Assembly (NCBI RefSeq): GCF_040802235.1
Contig: NC_133159.1
Coordinates: 75,256,501-75,320,500, forward strand
Direction: 5' to 3'
Origin: Manis javanica
Taxonomy: Eukaryota > Chordata > Mammalia > Pholidota > Manidae
Length of the DNA stretch: 64,000 bases
Under the pieces are notes generated by a model. It was given only the letters and a program-made list of their open reading frames with translations. It was not told the origin of the DNA and searched no databases. This document shows positions 11,461 through 22,320 of the stretch, piece after piece; positions within the stretch are counted from its first letter, which is position 1; each line of letters starts with the position of its first letter. The position numbers were made by a program, and so were the translations under genes.

Positions 11461-14110
11461 GACGTTTGGGTTTTTGTTTGTTTATTTGAATGGGTTGTGT
11501 ATGTACAGTGTGCTTAATATTTACTTACCAATTTCTTATTTTTCTTTTCCACTTTCCACACATAAAAAAAAAACTCGTGTAGTTAACATGAGTACTCTTT
11601 TCACAACAATAAGCATACATACCAAGGAACGTGCACACATAAGGTCCTTAATATTATAGTCCAGAGGTAATCACTGTGATTTTTGTTGCATTATTCCTCA
11701 TCATTTTGTCTCTGCTTATTCTAAGTGCTTCCGAATTTTCATATCGTGAAACTTAGGTAATGTGGGGTTCTGCTTTAAATAAAATCATAACAAAAATTCA
11801 AAAGTAAATATTTACAATGGGCCTGCAAATTATAAGCAACATTTTCAGCTGCCAATTGCTACATTTTATCTGTTTTTTTTTTCACTTTTTATCTGTTCTG
11901 GTACTTCCTGAGCAACAGAACAAGAACTGAAATTAAATCAGTCTTTTACTACATCTTTTGTCATCTGATTGCTTATAGGTAGGAGTTGTTTGCTAGAGCA
12001 GTGCTGTCTCTGGTTCATTAGTTGTCTTTCTATGTGCAGAATGTTTTGAGGGAATTGAGAGGACATTAGGAATCTCTCAGTTTCACCAATACACTTTTGG
12101 AAATTGCCTATTTGACAATAACGAGGTAGAAACTAGTACCAACATTTAGATGTTAGAAATTCACTTTCCCCAGCTTTTTTCAGTTTCCTAATATGACAAA
12201 CCTGTACATAATAAATAAAATAAAACACCATATAAATAGAATTTCATATTGAAGTTTTAGAATCCCCTTTTTTTGATATATTATGTAATACTATTAATCA
12301 CATTTTTTATTGGAAAGTTTACCTTTAAATTGAACTCATCCATTGTCCTTCTTAATATTAAGTGTTAAACGTGCTCACAGAATATCATGACAAAATTAGA
12401 TTATCAGTTTTTTCAGTTATTTTTACTTGGGATGATTCAACTTGGGCAATGCAATTTTTTTCCTGCAGCACTTGCAGGCATATTTTACTGACGCATGTAA
12501 CCCAGTGTGGGACCCATCGTTACTGAACGTTCCAAGATGACCAAAGAGAAGTTCTCACTCTTGGAGAAACTATCTTGAAGGGAGAAGATATTATAAAATA
12601 AAATAGGAAGTGATCAGTGCTAATACAATATTACAAATGAAATATTTGAGTTTCTTTAGAGGCAAAATTAATTATTTGGAAGAATTGTAGATACTTTAGA
12701 AGAGGTGCCATTTCTTCTGGATGTCGAAGGATGACTCAGATTTCAGCAAAGAAAGTGGAGGAAATGTATTTTAAAGCAAAGGGAGGGAATGAGCAAATAC
12801 ACAATGGTAGTGAGTAAATAATAGGAATCAGCCAGGGTCCACTCGGAATGCTAGGAATGCCAGTCCAAATGCTAGGAATCAGCCCAGATAGCCCATGGGC
12901 TCATTGTGGGTGATGCTGAAAGATCAATTGCAACCTGGGTCATAGACTTTATTCCAGAGGCAGGTTGTCTTGCTCAGAGCTGTGCTTGAGTTTTGTCAGT
13001 TAGATGGCAGGAGAAGAGGGAGCATAAAGAGGAATATTGGAGAAAGAGCTCATTCAGGAGCCTGTTGCTAGAGGTTAGAAGACACATTACAGTCCTTCCA
13101 CTCTTGGCTTGAGTGGAAACATTGCTCCACAGGATCATTCAGGGATGCAAGTTGTTTGCATCCTACTGTTCTGTACCCACTGAGTCATTGTGTTCATTTT
13201 CAAGGTCAAAGCTTGACTGCTGCCATGTCAGTGATCCAGAAAGTAGGAAAGAGGAGAGATTTCATCGCGTACAGGTTCAAAGTTCTCTGGCTTAGACCTG
13301 CGAGTGACATACAAGTACTTCTGCTCACGTTACATATGAACTTAATCACATAGCATGCCGCAAGCGTAGCTCAAAAAATATTATTTCTAGTAGGGTTGTA
13401 TGAAATTGTCTTGTAAAATAAAACCATACAATATTCAGAAGTGAAATGTTATAACTCTTAAAGTATATGCAACAATATTAGAGACAGATTTTTTAAAATG
13501 AGACCCGAAATTAAACTTGGCTGTTTTGAGAGTTGAACCTAAGCTGGGCTAAGTATAGTGATCCTGTACTTCCTGAGACTCAGACAGTGATATGGGAGAA
13601 GGGTGGGGAGCCAGGCCAGGCCAAGCCTGAATAATGACAGCCCTTTCTCACCTACCTGGGTCTAAGAAGCCCCATCACTTATGTCTTTATTTTTCATTTT
13701 GTTTATGAGGCTATAAAGATGTGACTCAAAGAAGAATCTAATGTTTGGTAGTTCTTCTTTTTCCTATAAACAAGATTTTTTTTTATTATTATATGGTGGT
13801 GGAAGAAAAAATAATTTAGAGTTTTTCTTCCAGATCCCATTGTTTATAATTGCTGCAAGGAAGAATATCTTTTAAAATTATATTCAATAAGTCTGTCACA
13901 GGTACATAATAAGAATTGTTAAAATGGTTTCCTAAAAGAGGTTAATGAGTAAATACATTTTTTTTTTCATATTCCATTCATTGAACTCCAGAAAAAGATG
14001 GTCTAGTATCTTGTTTTAGAAACTGGGCTTTTTTTTTTACCTAATATGCTCAACTATGGGGCTTAGCAGAAATAGTCAGACAGGAAGAGTCTTATATTTT
14101 AACACAAAGT
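11461..14110. other. Non-coding sequence, nothing recognised
   Basis: AT-rich sequence with short A- or T-runs. No gene, clear repeat family or conserved splice structure was seen. Confidence 0.5.
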
Positions 14111-14119
14111 TTGGTGAAA

Positions 14120-16780
14120 GACCACAAAGCAGGCCTGTGTCATAGGTGCAGGCCATGGGACATGGGGGAGGGCGGGCAGGCAGCCTGAGCCTTCCGCAGC
14201 TCAAAGTTGCACAGCAGTATCTGCAGAACAGAGATAATGCATGGCTTCACCGGGAGCCTTGGAGTGACTTACAAGCAATAACAGCCTATCATGGGCTAAG
14301 AACAAGAACACAGAAAAAGAATGGCCCCATGTGACACCAGTATGCCAGCTCTACTAAAACTGGCAGAGGAACGGCAGTACTGAAACAAGCTTTCTGGCAC
14401 TCCAGGCTTTACATAAGAACACTGTGGTCACAGAACTCCGCTGGAGAAATATGAGGCATGTGGAACACTGAAGTCGCTACAGAAAAACAAAACCCAAATC
14501 CAGCTGAGCTACACCTACGCTGAATCAGTGCTCACCAGAAACATCTTAACATAGCAGAGGTGTGCCCATTTCCAAGCATAAATATTATCTCAATCTCAAC
14601 TCCTTTTTAAATGAGGCCTAACATTCAATAAATGAAAATTATGAAACACACAGAAAAATAAAGTAAAAGCTGTATTGTGAAGAGGTAAAATAGGCAACAG
14701 AAACAGAGAAGACCAAGTATTGGAACAACCAGAAAGGGTCTTTAAAATCACTATGATTGCTGTGTTGAAGCATCTAGTGGAAAAGTGAACAACACAGGAC
14801 CACATGTGGATTTTCAGCAGAGGTGAGAGAGTCAAATGGAATCATTAGAAACGAAAAGCACAGTATTAGGGATGAAATCCACTAGTGGCTTAACAGAAGA
14901 CATGCACAGCAGAGGAAAAAAATCAGAGAACTTTAGATAGGTCAATAGAAATTAACCGAACTGAAACTTGAAGAGATTCAAAGAGTGAAAACTGAGCATC
15001 CAGTCACTCAAGACACCTCCTGGAACAATATCAAAAGGTTGAAGATACATGTAATTGTAATATCAAAAAAAGAAATGGAAAGGAAACAGAACATGGCTGA
15101 GAACTTTCCAAAATTACTAAAAGAAAAGTGTAGAAGTTCAGAGAAACCCAAAAAGGATATATATATAAACAAAAACACACCTAAGTACACCACCGCAAAG
15201 AAATGAAATCTAAATATAAAGAAGAAAATATTGAATGCTACTAGAGAGAAGCAAACATTAATACAGAAAAACAAAAGAATGTGAAAGGACTTCTTTGTAA
15301 AAAGTGTGCAAGTTAGAAAATGTAGAAAAACATGACTAAAGTGCTGAATAAAAAATAATTCTCTACCCAGTGAAAAAAGTTTCAAAGTGAGTAGAAATGC
15401 AGAGATTTCAGAGTAAAGCTGACAGAAAAAATTTTACATGGATTCAATGTAATCTCAGTGAAACCCAAACCATTGTAGGGGTATAAGGTGGTGCTAAGAT
15501 TTGTATGGAAATAAAAATGCAAGTGTTCAAGTAAAGTTAAGATACTTTTGAAGTACATTCCAGAAGGATTGGTTGTAGCATTAAAAAAAACTTGTTAAAA
15601 TTTTAGTAATGTGTTGCAAAATTTGTACCTGGATGAGCAAATAGGCCAAAAGAACAATGGGGAGAGCCCCAAAACAGATACTAATGTATTGGCATTTAAT
15701 TTATGACAGAGTTGTCCCTTTGTAAGGGTGGGGCAAAGTCTATCTTTTGTTACATTGATGAGAAAGTGAGTTCTCCTCCAGAAAATACTTTGCATTTGTA
15801 CTTCACACCACATGGGAAAAACAGTTTTCAGTGGGTTATAGACCTAATTGTGAAAGATAAAATGATAAATATTCAATATAAGAAAAAGCATTCTTACAAA
15901 ATATGCAAACATACATACACTCGTGCACACAGGCTCCATTACCCAAAAAAATATTGTTAAGTTTGACAACATTAAAATTAAAAAAATTCTTTTTATGAAA
16001 ACACAATAAAAAGAATTAACAAAGCAAGTCACAGAACAGGAAATAACTTATGCAAATCTTATAGCTAACAAAAACTCATATTCAGAATATATAAAGAACT
16101 CCTACAAACCAAGAACAAAACAGACAATCCAATATAAAAAAACCATCAACAGGCCTTTCACAAAACAGGAAAAAAACTATCAAGCATGCATGTGAAAAGG
16201 TGTTCCACCTGATTTGTATGAGGAAATGAAAATTGATGTTTCAATGAGATACCAGCAAACGGTCACCATGTTAACAAAAGTTAAAAACTGAGATGTGGTA
16301 AACAATCGTATTCTGCTGATAAGTAGGTAAATTGCTGTAGAGACTTTGAAGTGATGTTAAACCTGATCTAGAAAGACTAAAGGTACATATGCTCTGTGAC
16401 CTAAGAACTCTTCTGGGTTTATGACACAATATACCTATGTGCACAGGTATGTATGTTCAAAAAAATGTATAAATGTTAAAAAAAATCCTTAAGGTAACTT
16501 AGAAATCCAGATATTTATCAATAGTGGAATGAATAAATTACCTTCATACAATACATGCAACGTGCTAGATGAATTTTATAAATATCTTTATAAATGAAGC
16601 AAGATGCAAAAGAATACATTCAATGTAACTCCATTTATATAAAATTTGAAAGCAAGCTAAACTAAATTATATTATGTAGGGCTCAAATGTGCATGATAAA
16701 ATTCTAGAAAAGATTTGTGAAACTTGTGATATTCATTGGCTCTAGCAAGATTGTCAGAGGTTGAAATATGCACCTTTAGG
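14120..16780 (+). mobile_element. Ancient LINE (L1M/HAL1-like) relic
   Basis: The plus strand follows the L1 order in decayed form. There is an ORF1-like A-rich region with AATATCAAAAGGTTGAAGAT and AGTGCTGAATAAAAAATAAT (14900-15420), then ORF2-like segments (GATTCAATGTAATCTCAGTG; AGAATATATAAAGAACTCCT near 16083; ATGAGATACCAGCAAACGGT near 16240), then a 3' end near 16780. Every frame is broken. Confidence 0.65.
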
Positions 16781-17900
16781 AATGCATCTCAGTTCTTGTA
16801 CCAGAAAGGATGACAACCCAGAAACACCAATAGGTTCCCAAACAAGCCCATGAAAGCACTTTTTCTCTAGCTGAAAAACCAGCAAAGAGCAACCTTACAA
16901 GACAAAGAAACCACTTTATTCCAGCCCAACAGCACAATAAAATCTGTAAATCAACCCCCAGCCTCCCATAGCAAGGTCTAGACTTCTGCCCTTGCCAGGT
17001 TATGAAGAGGCACTTTTACAGCTGCCCAGAGGGTATTAGACAAGGGCCACAGGAATTTGGGCTCTCATTTTCATTGCATGATAACAAGACACCTTCCCTT
17101 TTCTTGCTGGGGGTGTTGGAGGAGGCCTAGTGAACAGACAGACTTTCAGGGGTAAGACCACCGCACACTGTGTGTCACTGGAGGCCATGTGGGGACTGTG
17201 CCTTTTCTTCTCTTTTGGCCCACTCAGCATATTCACTGCATGCCACGCCATCAGTGGCAGCCACAGGCACTTCCTGCAGGTACAGCCTGGGCTCTTGGTC
17301 TTTCCTCAGTTTCCTGGGACCCCATTTCCCAGAAACAGAGTTGGCACCTTGAAAGGGAGGCCAACTGGAAAGAGCATCTTCACCCTTGGTCCTAAGATCC
17401 AACCTGTGAAATTAAAATAATAATGAGGTGAATTGGGCCCTTCTGTTGCCTGTGACATCTGTTTCCAGATGGTCAATATTGTATGTGAGTAGATTATTGT
17501 AAAGTTCAAAGTGGCCATTATATATTTCCAAAACTTCAAGGATAGCTCATTTTAGGGTAAGGCATTCTCAAATTTATGATTTCATCATTATGTTAAAGTC
17601 TTCTGTTAAAAGTAACTGATTTCTGTTTTGCCTATTTGCCATTAATAAAGCATCAAGTCCCTCAAAACCAGGATTTATACTGATAAAACAGAGTTAATAG
17701 ATGTGGAATAATCTAAGAAAAAGGCTCACAGTACAAGGCTCTGAATTCCCTGATCTAGGTTCCTCCTGAGGGCGCTCTGAAGGGTTCTAGGTCTGAGGAC
17801 ATCCTGGATTCTGGTTGTTAGATGGGCTTCCCCCATATTACCCGAGGTGAGCCAGACCAAACCTCAGCATCAGAGCTGTCACTCACTGGACAAGCCACTC
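16781..17900. other. Unassigned sequence, possibly LTR-derived in part
   Basis: A moderately GC-rich block at 16.8-17.4 kb with no gene. It has the look of old LTR sequence, but no ends could be defined. Confidence 0.35.
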
Positions 17901-17944
17901 AAGAAGAATCCTTCTCCAGCATAGTAAACATAGTATTCTTCATG

Positions 17945-17997
17945 TAAGTGTAGATTAAAAATTAAAAAAAAAAAAAAAAGAAAGAAAGAAAGAAAAG
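17945..17997 (+). repeat. A-rich tract with (GAAA)n
   Basis: An A run of about 17 followed by four to five GAAA units. Confidence 0.9.
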
Positions 17998-18396
17998 GGG
18001 GATTACTCCTTAACAGGATAAAACTATTGGTAAATCAAAGATCAATGCATGCTTTAAATATCCTTAATGCTGATCACTTAAAGGGTGTCAGATGATCAGC
18101 TATGGAGGTACTCTTTTCTGATAATATTCCTTTCTCTTAATTAAAAAAAAAAAAAAAAGCAGTTACTGTGTGCTGACCTCCAATGAGTTCTGCACAGTGG
18201 TATAGAGGGCATGTCAAAGTGTGGGCAAAGGGTCTGTTTGTTTCTATGCAGAAGATCAAGGGCTAGCTTGGATACCCAGAAAATGAACTAAGATACGATA
18301 TGAGGAGGAGCTTCCGGCATCAGCACTCTCTGGAGGACTTGTGCCGGGGGATGATCACCAAAAAGCCTCCACAGGGATCCGGACGATGCTGCGGTT

Positions 18397-18684
18397 GTGG
18401 CTGCATCCAGCCCACCGTCTCCTGGACTTGCCATAGGAATGAGGAGGGAGATGTCTAGGATGGCATGTGCATACAGTGAGACAACGAATTTGACCGGATC
18501 TGTACTGTTGGAACTCAACCAGGAGTTGGGAGGGGTGCAAGTTGTAGCACTCCAAAATCTCATGACTATAGACTATCTATGGTTAAAAGAACATATGGGA
18601 TGTGAACAGATCCCAGAAATGGGCTGCTTTAATTTGTCTGATGGTTCAAGTACAGTTGGACAATATCCATCATATCATAGATAA
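18397..18684 (+). pseudogene. ERV env transmembrane-subunit fragment in the retrocopy
   Basis: A 95-aa frame with a fusion-peptide-like Gly/Ala/Pro-rich start, a heptad region and two cysteines in CEQIPEMGC. It is closest in style to beta-type or class II ERV env. The surface subunit is missing and the frame stops before any membrane anchor. Confidence 0.6.
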
Positions 18685-19600
18685 ATTTTCACAAATACCT
18701 AGGGTGCCTAAATGGTTTTCTTGGCTTCACTGGAGATGGATGGTAATTATAGATTTGCTTTGTTTATGTCACCGTATTCCTATTATGTTAATATGTGTGT
18801 GCAAATTAGTTAGTAGTTTAAAACCCATACATACTTAAGGTACTATACAAGAAGATATGTCAAAGAAATAATCAATCCTCCCATGTTTCCTTCATATGCT
18901 ACATCTATAGCTTTTCTTCTTCCTTCCTAATTACAACCCTTAAATAGAATTTGTGCCTCATATCGAATTTACCAAGTATCATAATTCCTCCAGGTGGTAA
19001 AGATACCTCGAGACAAGTGCTGGGCATAGAAGCCACAGGGCATAAATCTGCAAAGAAGTAAAAAGCTAACCTTTGCAAACAATATGGCTTCTCTCTCACT
19101 TACCAACTTTACATTTCCCTGTATGGCCCTGGAAGATGACTGGTTAGCCAGAGACGGGTAAGATTCCTCAAGGGAGGAACAACCTAAGACAGGCACAGTC
19201 GCAGGGGGGCCATCAGGTGAGAATTTGAGGATCAACAGAGGTGAGGCTCAGAACCTCACCCCCCCTGCTTTGAGAGAAATCTTCTGCATCCGTGGATGTC
19301 TTGCTGCCCTTGTCTAGCCTGGATTAATACTTAGTCCATAGGCACACACCTGATCATCTGATCATCTACATTTGCCTTCTTACAGCACTAAACTATGTTT
19401 TCTACCTTTATCTTGCATCTACCTACCACTTCAGCATTTTATTAAAAATAAAAATAATAATAATAATAGGAGAAATGTGGGATCAACATATAAATCAAGT
19501 ACAAAAATCAAACAAATACTCATATTTGACCTGATTGTTTATAGGTCATATTGCATGATCAAAACCGAAAGTTTCTGTGATGAATGCCCTTGTACTGTTC

Positions 19601-19665
19601 ACCATGTAAGAATTTATTCACTATGTAAGAATTCGTTCACCATGTAAGAACTTGTTCGTTATGCT
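19601..19665 (+). repeat. Three tandem ~22-bp repeats in the U3-like segment
   Basis: CACCATGTAAGAATTTATT, CACTATGTAAGAATTCGTT and CACCATGTAAGAACTTGTT follow one another. The same triplet is present in the second retrocopy (51195-51275, reverse strand), so it belongs to the source LTR and may be an enhancer repeat. Confidence 0.75.
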
Positions 19666-19831
19666 TCAGAAGATTGGAGACTGACGAGAATTAGGCTTGA
19701 GATGGATTAATGATTGTACATTGAGCGTTGACCCCCCTATACTGAATTTTATTGTTGTTAACAACCATTTGATTAATAAATATGAGAGATGCCCTCCAAA
19801 AAAAAAAAAAAAAAAGATGAATCCTTCTCCA

Positions 19832-21740
19832 AACTGTGGGAGCAGTGAACCAACCTGAAGGGGAACATCAGTTCCTTGAAACTGAGGAGAGCTGTTATTT
19901 TTACTATGGTGCTAACTTTTGGTTAAGATCACACACCTTGCTTATTTCAGAAAGGTTTCAGAATCAGCATCCTGTGCTTCTCCCCTCTCTTTTCCTTCTC
20001 CTTTCTCATCCTTCTCTCTACCCATCTTGCTTCTCCTATTCTTGGGGTGTTAAACACAGCTTTCTGAGTCAGAAATATGTATTTGTAACCAAGTGTATTA
20101 CACACATTATTTTGCTACTTTGCATGAGTATATCATTTCTAAACAGGTTTGTTTACTTTAAATAGGCTCAGTTATTAAATGAGGATAATTTAAAATCATT
20201 TTGGGAATGTGTTTGGAATCATCTACTAAAGTCGAACTAAAGTATCCAATAGCCTATCCATTTCACTCCTAATTATATATACAATAGATATATGTGCACG
20301 TGCCTATCAAAGAATAATAGCAGAAGAATTTATGATAGAGCTACTTATTGTAGTATCCTAAATGCTTATCTGTACTAGAATAGTGGAAAAGATTTGAAAA
20401 TGGCCTGTCAAAGATATGTTCAGGACTAGATCCCCATGACCTGTGAATGTTACCTTTTTTGGGAAAAAGGTCTTTTTCCTTGATCTGGATAATAATTATA
20501 GGTATATGCTCATTTTGCAGTATTTCACTGATTGCATAATTTTAGTACTTGCATTTTTCTGTTTCTTTGTTATACTTTAATTGAAAAATTAAAAAGAATC
20601 TCTCTCAGAATTCCTTATACTAATATAAATGCCACATGGGGCCTTTAATTATAAATCTTTGTCTCAATCATAAAGCAAAAGAAAACAGACATGCTCCAAA
20701 TTGCTTCTTGTTCTATGTCAAAGTTATCTCATAAAATCTGGACACTCTTGGGGGATTACTGGAGAATTAAAGCCTGATAAAAATTAATATTTTTCCCTAA
20801 GTTATAAGAAAATAGGCTCACATCCTAAAATGACCAGTTAGTGTGTCATTAGTGTTTGCAGGTATATGCAACTCTAATCTGAGAGCTGTTAGTCAAGAAC
20901 TCACTGATTCTGTCTGCCTTTTTTTATCTCCCTTTTTGTCTGATAATTTTTTGCAGTTGGTAAGGTCTAAAGTTCATGTTCCCCTCTCTTCATGAATGTA
21001 AAAATATGGTTTCAATTTCAAGACAAAATTTAAATCTTTATTTTCTATTAATACAGCTGAGAATGAAAGTGAATATAGGGCAAGGCTACTTTGAAATAGG
21101 ACTAATTCTGAGAAATTGTCTTCTCTTCCTTATGATCATTATACTCTAGTGTTTATATCAGGAACCAAAAAAGAGTTCCAGGGACAATTCAATGTTTCGG
21201 TGAAATTTGTATATAAAAGAACTTAATTTTCTCTATATCCTCCAAACCCCTTTCCAGATAAATTTACCGTCTACAGATAAATTTTGAAATGTTGATTAGG
21301 AACAATTTGTAGTATGTAAAGTATCATTCAGTTTCTGAAAAAAAAAACTTATAAATCAACAATACATAAGTAAATATATGTTCCTAGAATATATAATCCC
21401 AAACTAACTACTTCTAGCTCAGAAATATGTATTTATAGCAAAGTATATACCGCACATTATTTTGCTAGTTTCAAAGGTTATATTTTGTTTTTATACTTTT
21501 CTGTATATTACACATTTCTTTCACTGTGAGTTATTTCTATAACCACAGAAATACATATATGTATTAACACTTTTTTCACTTTCTAAAAGAAACACTTCTT
21601 CTGGAAAGCTGTTTCTGTTTAAACAATCATTAGAATTTTGAAGATGATCTAATGTGCGTACCTTTTAATGATAAAGATTGGTGGTTATTTGATACAGGGT
21701 CAACCATTACTATGTAGCATATATATTTAACTACAGTTAA
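19832..21740. other. Non-coding sequence, small old L1 piece near 20.25-20.39 kb
   Basis: AT-rich. TCCATTTCACTCCTAATTAT, ATATGTGCACGTGCC and an ATAATAGC-like string follow the order of the L1 ORF2 3' region. Nothing else was recognised. Confidence 0.4.
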
Positions 21741-21741
21741 A

Positions 21742-21742
21742 T

Positions 21743-21768
<26 letters not shown>
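21742..21768 (+). repeat. (AC)n microsatellite
   Basis: Uninterrupted AC dinucleotides, followed by an AT/ACAT-rich tail. Confidence 0.95.
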
Positions 21769-21773
<5 letters not shown>

Positions 21774-21849
21774 TACATATATATAAATAAGGAAGGAAAT
21801 AGAAATATCCACAGGAAGGAATAGACAGACACCTTGCAACTCATACTAT

Positions 21850-22320
21850 TTTGGCTGCTTTACCACCCAGCAGAAGAGTTTCTGCCTGCTCCAGCAACAG
21901 CTAGCTGATCAATAGCCCAGCCAGTGAGAGACTGGTACAACTCAGCCAATGAGCAGCCATGACACACAGGGGACTCCCAGGTTCCTCCGTATCACTACAC
22001 TATTTTATATATATATAGCTGTGGGTAAAATTGTAACATTTCCAGAATATCTCACCTGGCTTTAGTTCATTTGCATATCCTAATGGTGGAGAGAAGTTCA
22101 TCTCCATGTCAATGGGTAAATTACCTAGGCAACTGAGGGCATGTCTGAACCTGAAAGTTTAAGGGGAGGGGCTGGCTTGCTTGCTGGCTTGCTTCTTCCT
22201 GAGCATTGGAGAGAGACAGCCGTGGACTACAGTTTGTAGGCAATAAACGAGTTTTAAACTTTATTTCTCCTTTTGACTGATTTCGGTTTTTAGAGGTATT
22301 TTGCCCCGGTATATCCTCTT
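21850..22320 (+). mobile_element. Candidate solo LTR (ERV1-like), boundaries uncertain
   Basis: The order is that of an LTR: CCAAT-type boxes (CAGCCAGTGAG, CAGCCAATGAG near 21950), a TATA-like TTTATATATATATAG (22003-22017), an octamer ATTTGCAT near 22069, a CT/GCTT-rich stretch, and AATAAA at 22242-22247 followed by a T/C-rich tail. No flanking internal ERV sequence or clear target duplication was found. Confidence 0.45.

Larger units (their letters stand above)
17919..19813 (+). mobile_element. L1-mobilised retrocopy of an ERV env transcript, poly(A)-tailed
   Basis: The insert ends in a pure A tract (19799 onward) 18 nt after AATAAA (19775-19780). It is bracketed by an 18-bp direct repeat with one mismatch: AAGAAGAATCCTTCTCCA at 17901-17918 and AAGATGAATCCTTCTCCA at 19814-19831. 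These are hallmarks of L1-driven retroposition. Inside, a frame at 18397-18684 resembles a retroviral transmembrane env ectodomain (ALQNLMTIDYLWLKEH) and is broken soon after. AGGAGAAA at about 19469-19475 followed by TGTGGGAT looks like a polypurine tract and the first bases of U3. So the RNA probably ran from env into U3/R of the 3' LTR. The A-rich and GAAA segment at 17945-17997 lies inside the duplicated ends and is unexplained. The copy cannot encode a full env. Confidence 0.8.

Noticed and set aside
15008-15385. 125-aa minus-strand frame rich in Phe
   Set aside because: It is antisense to A-rich L1/HAL1 ORF1-like sequence; composition artefact.
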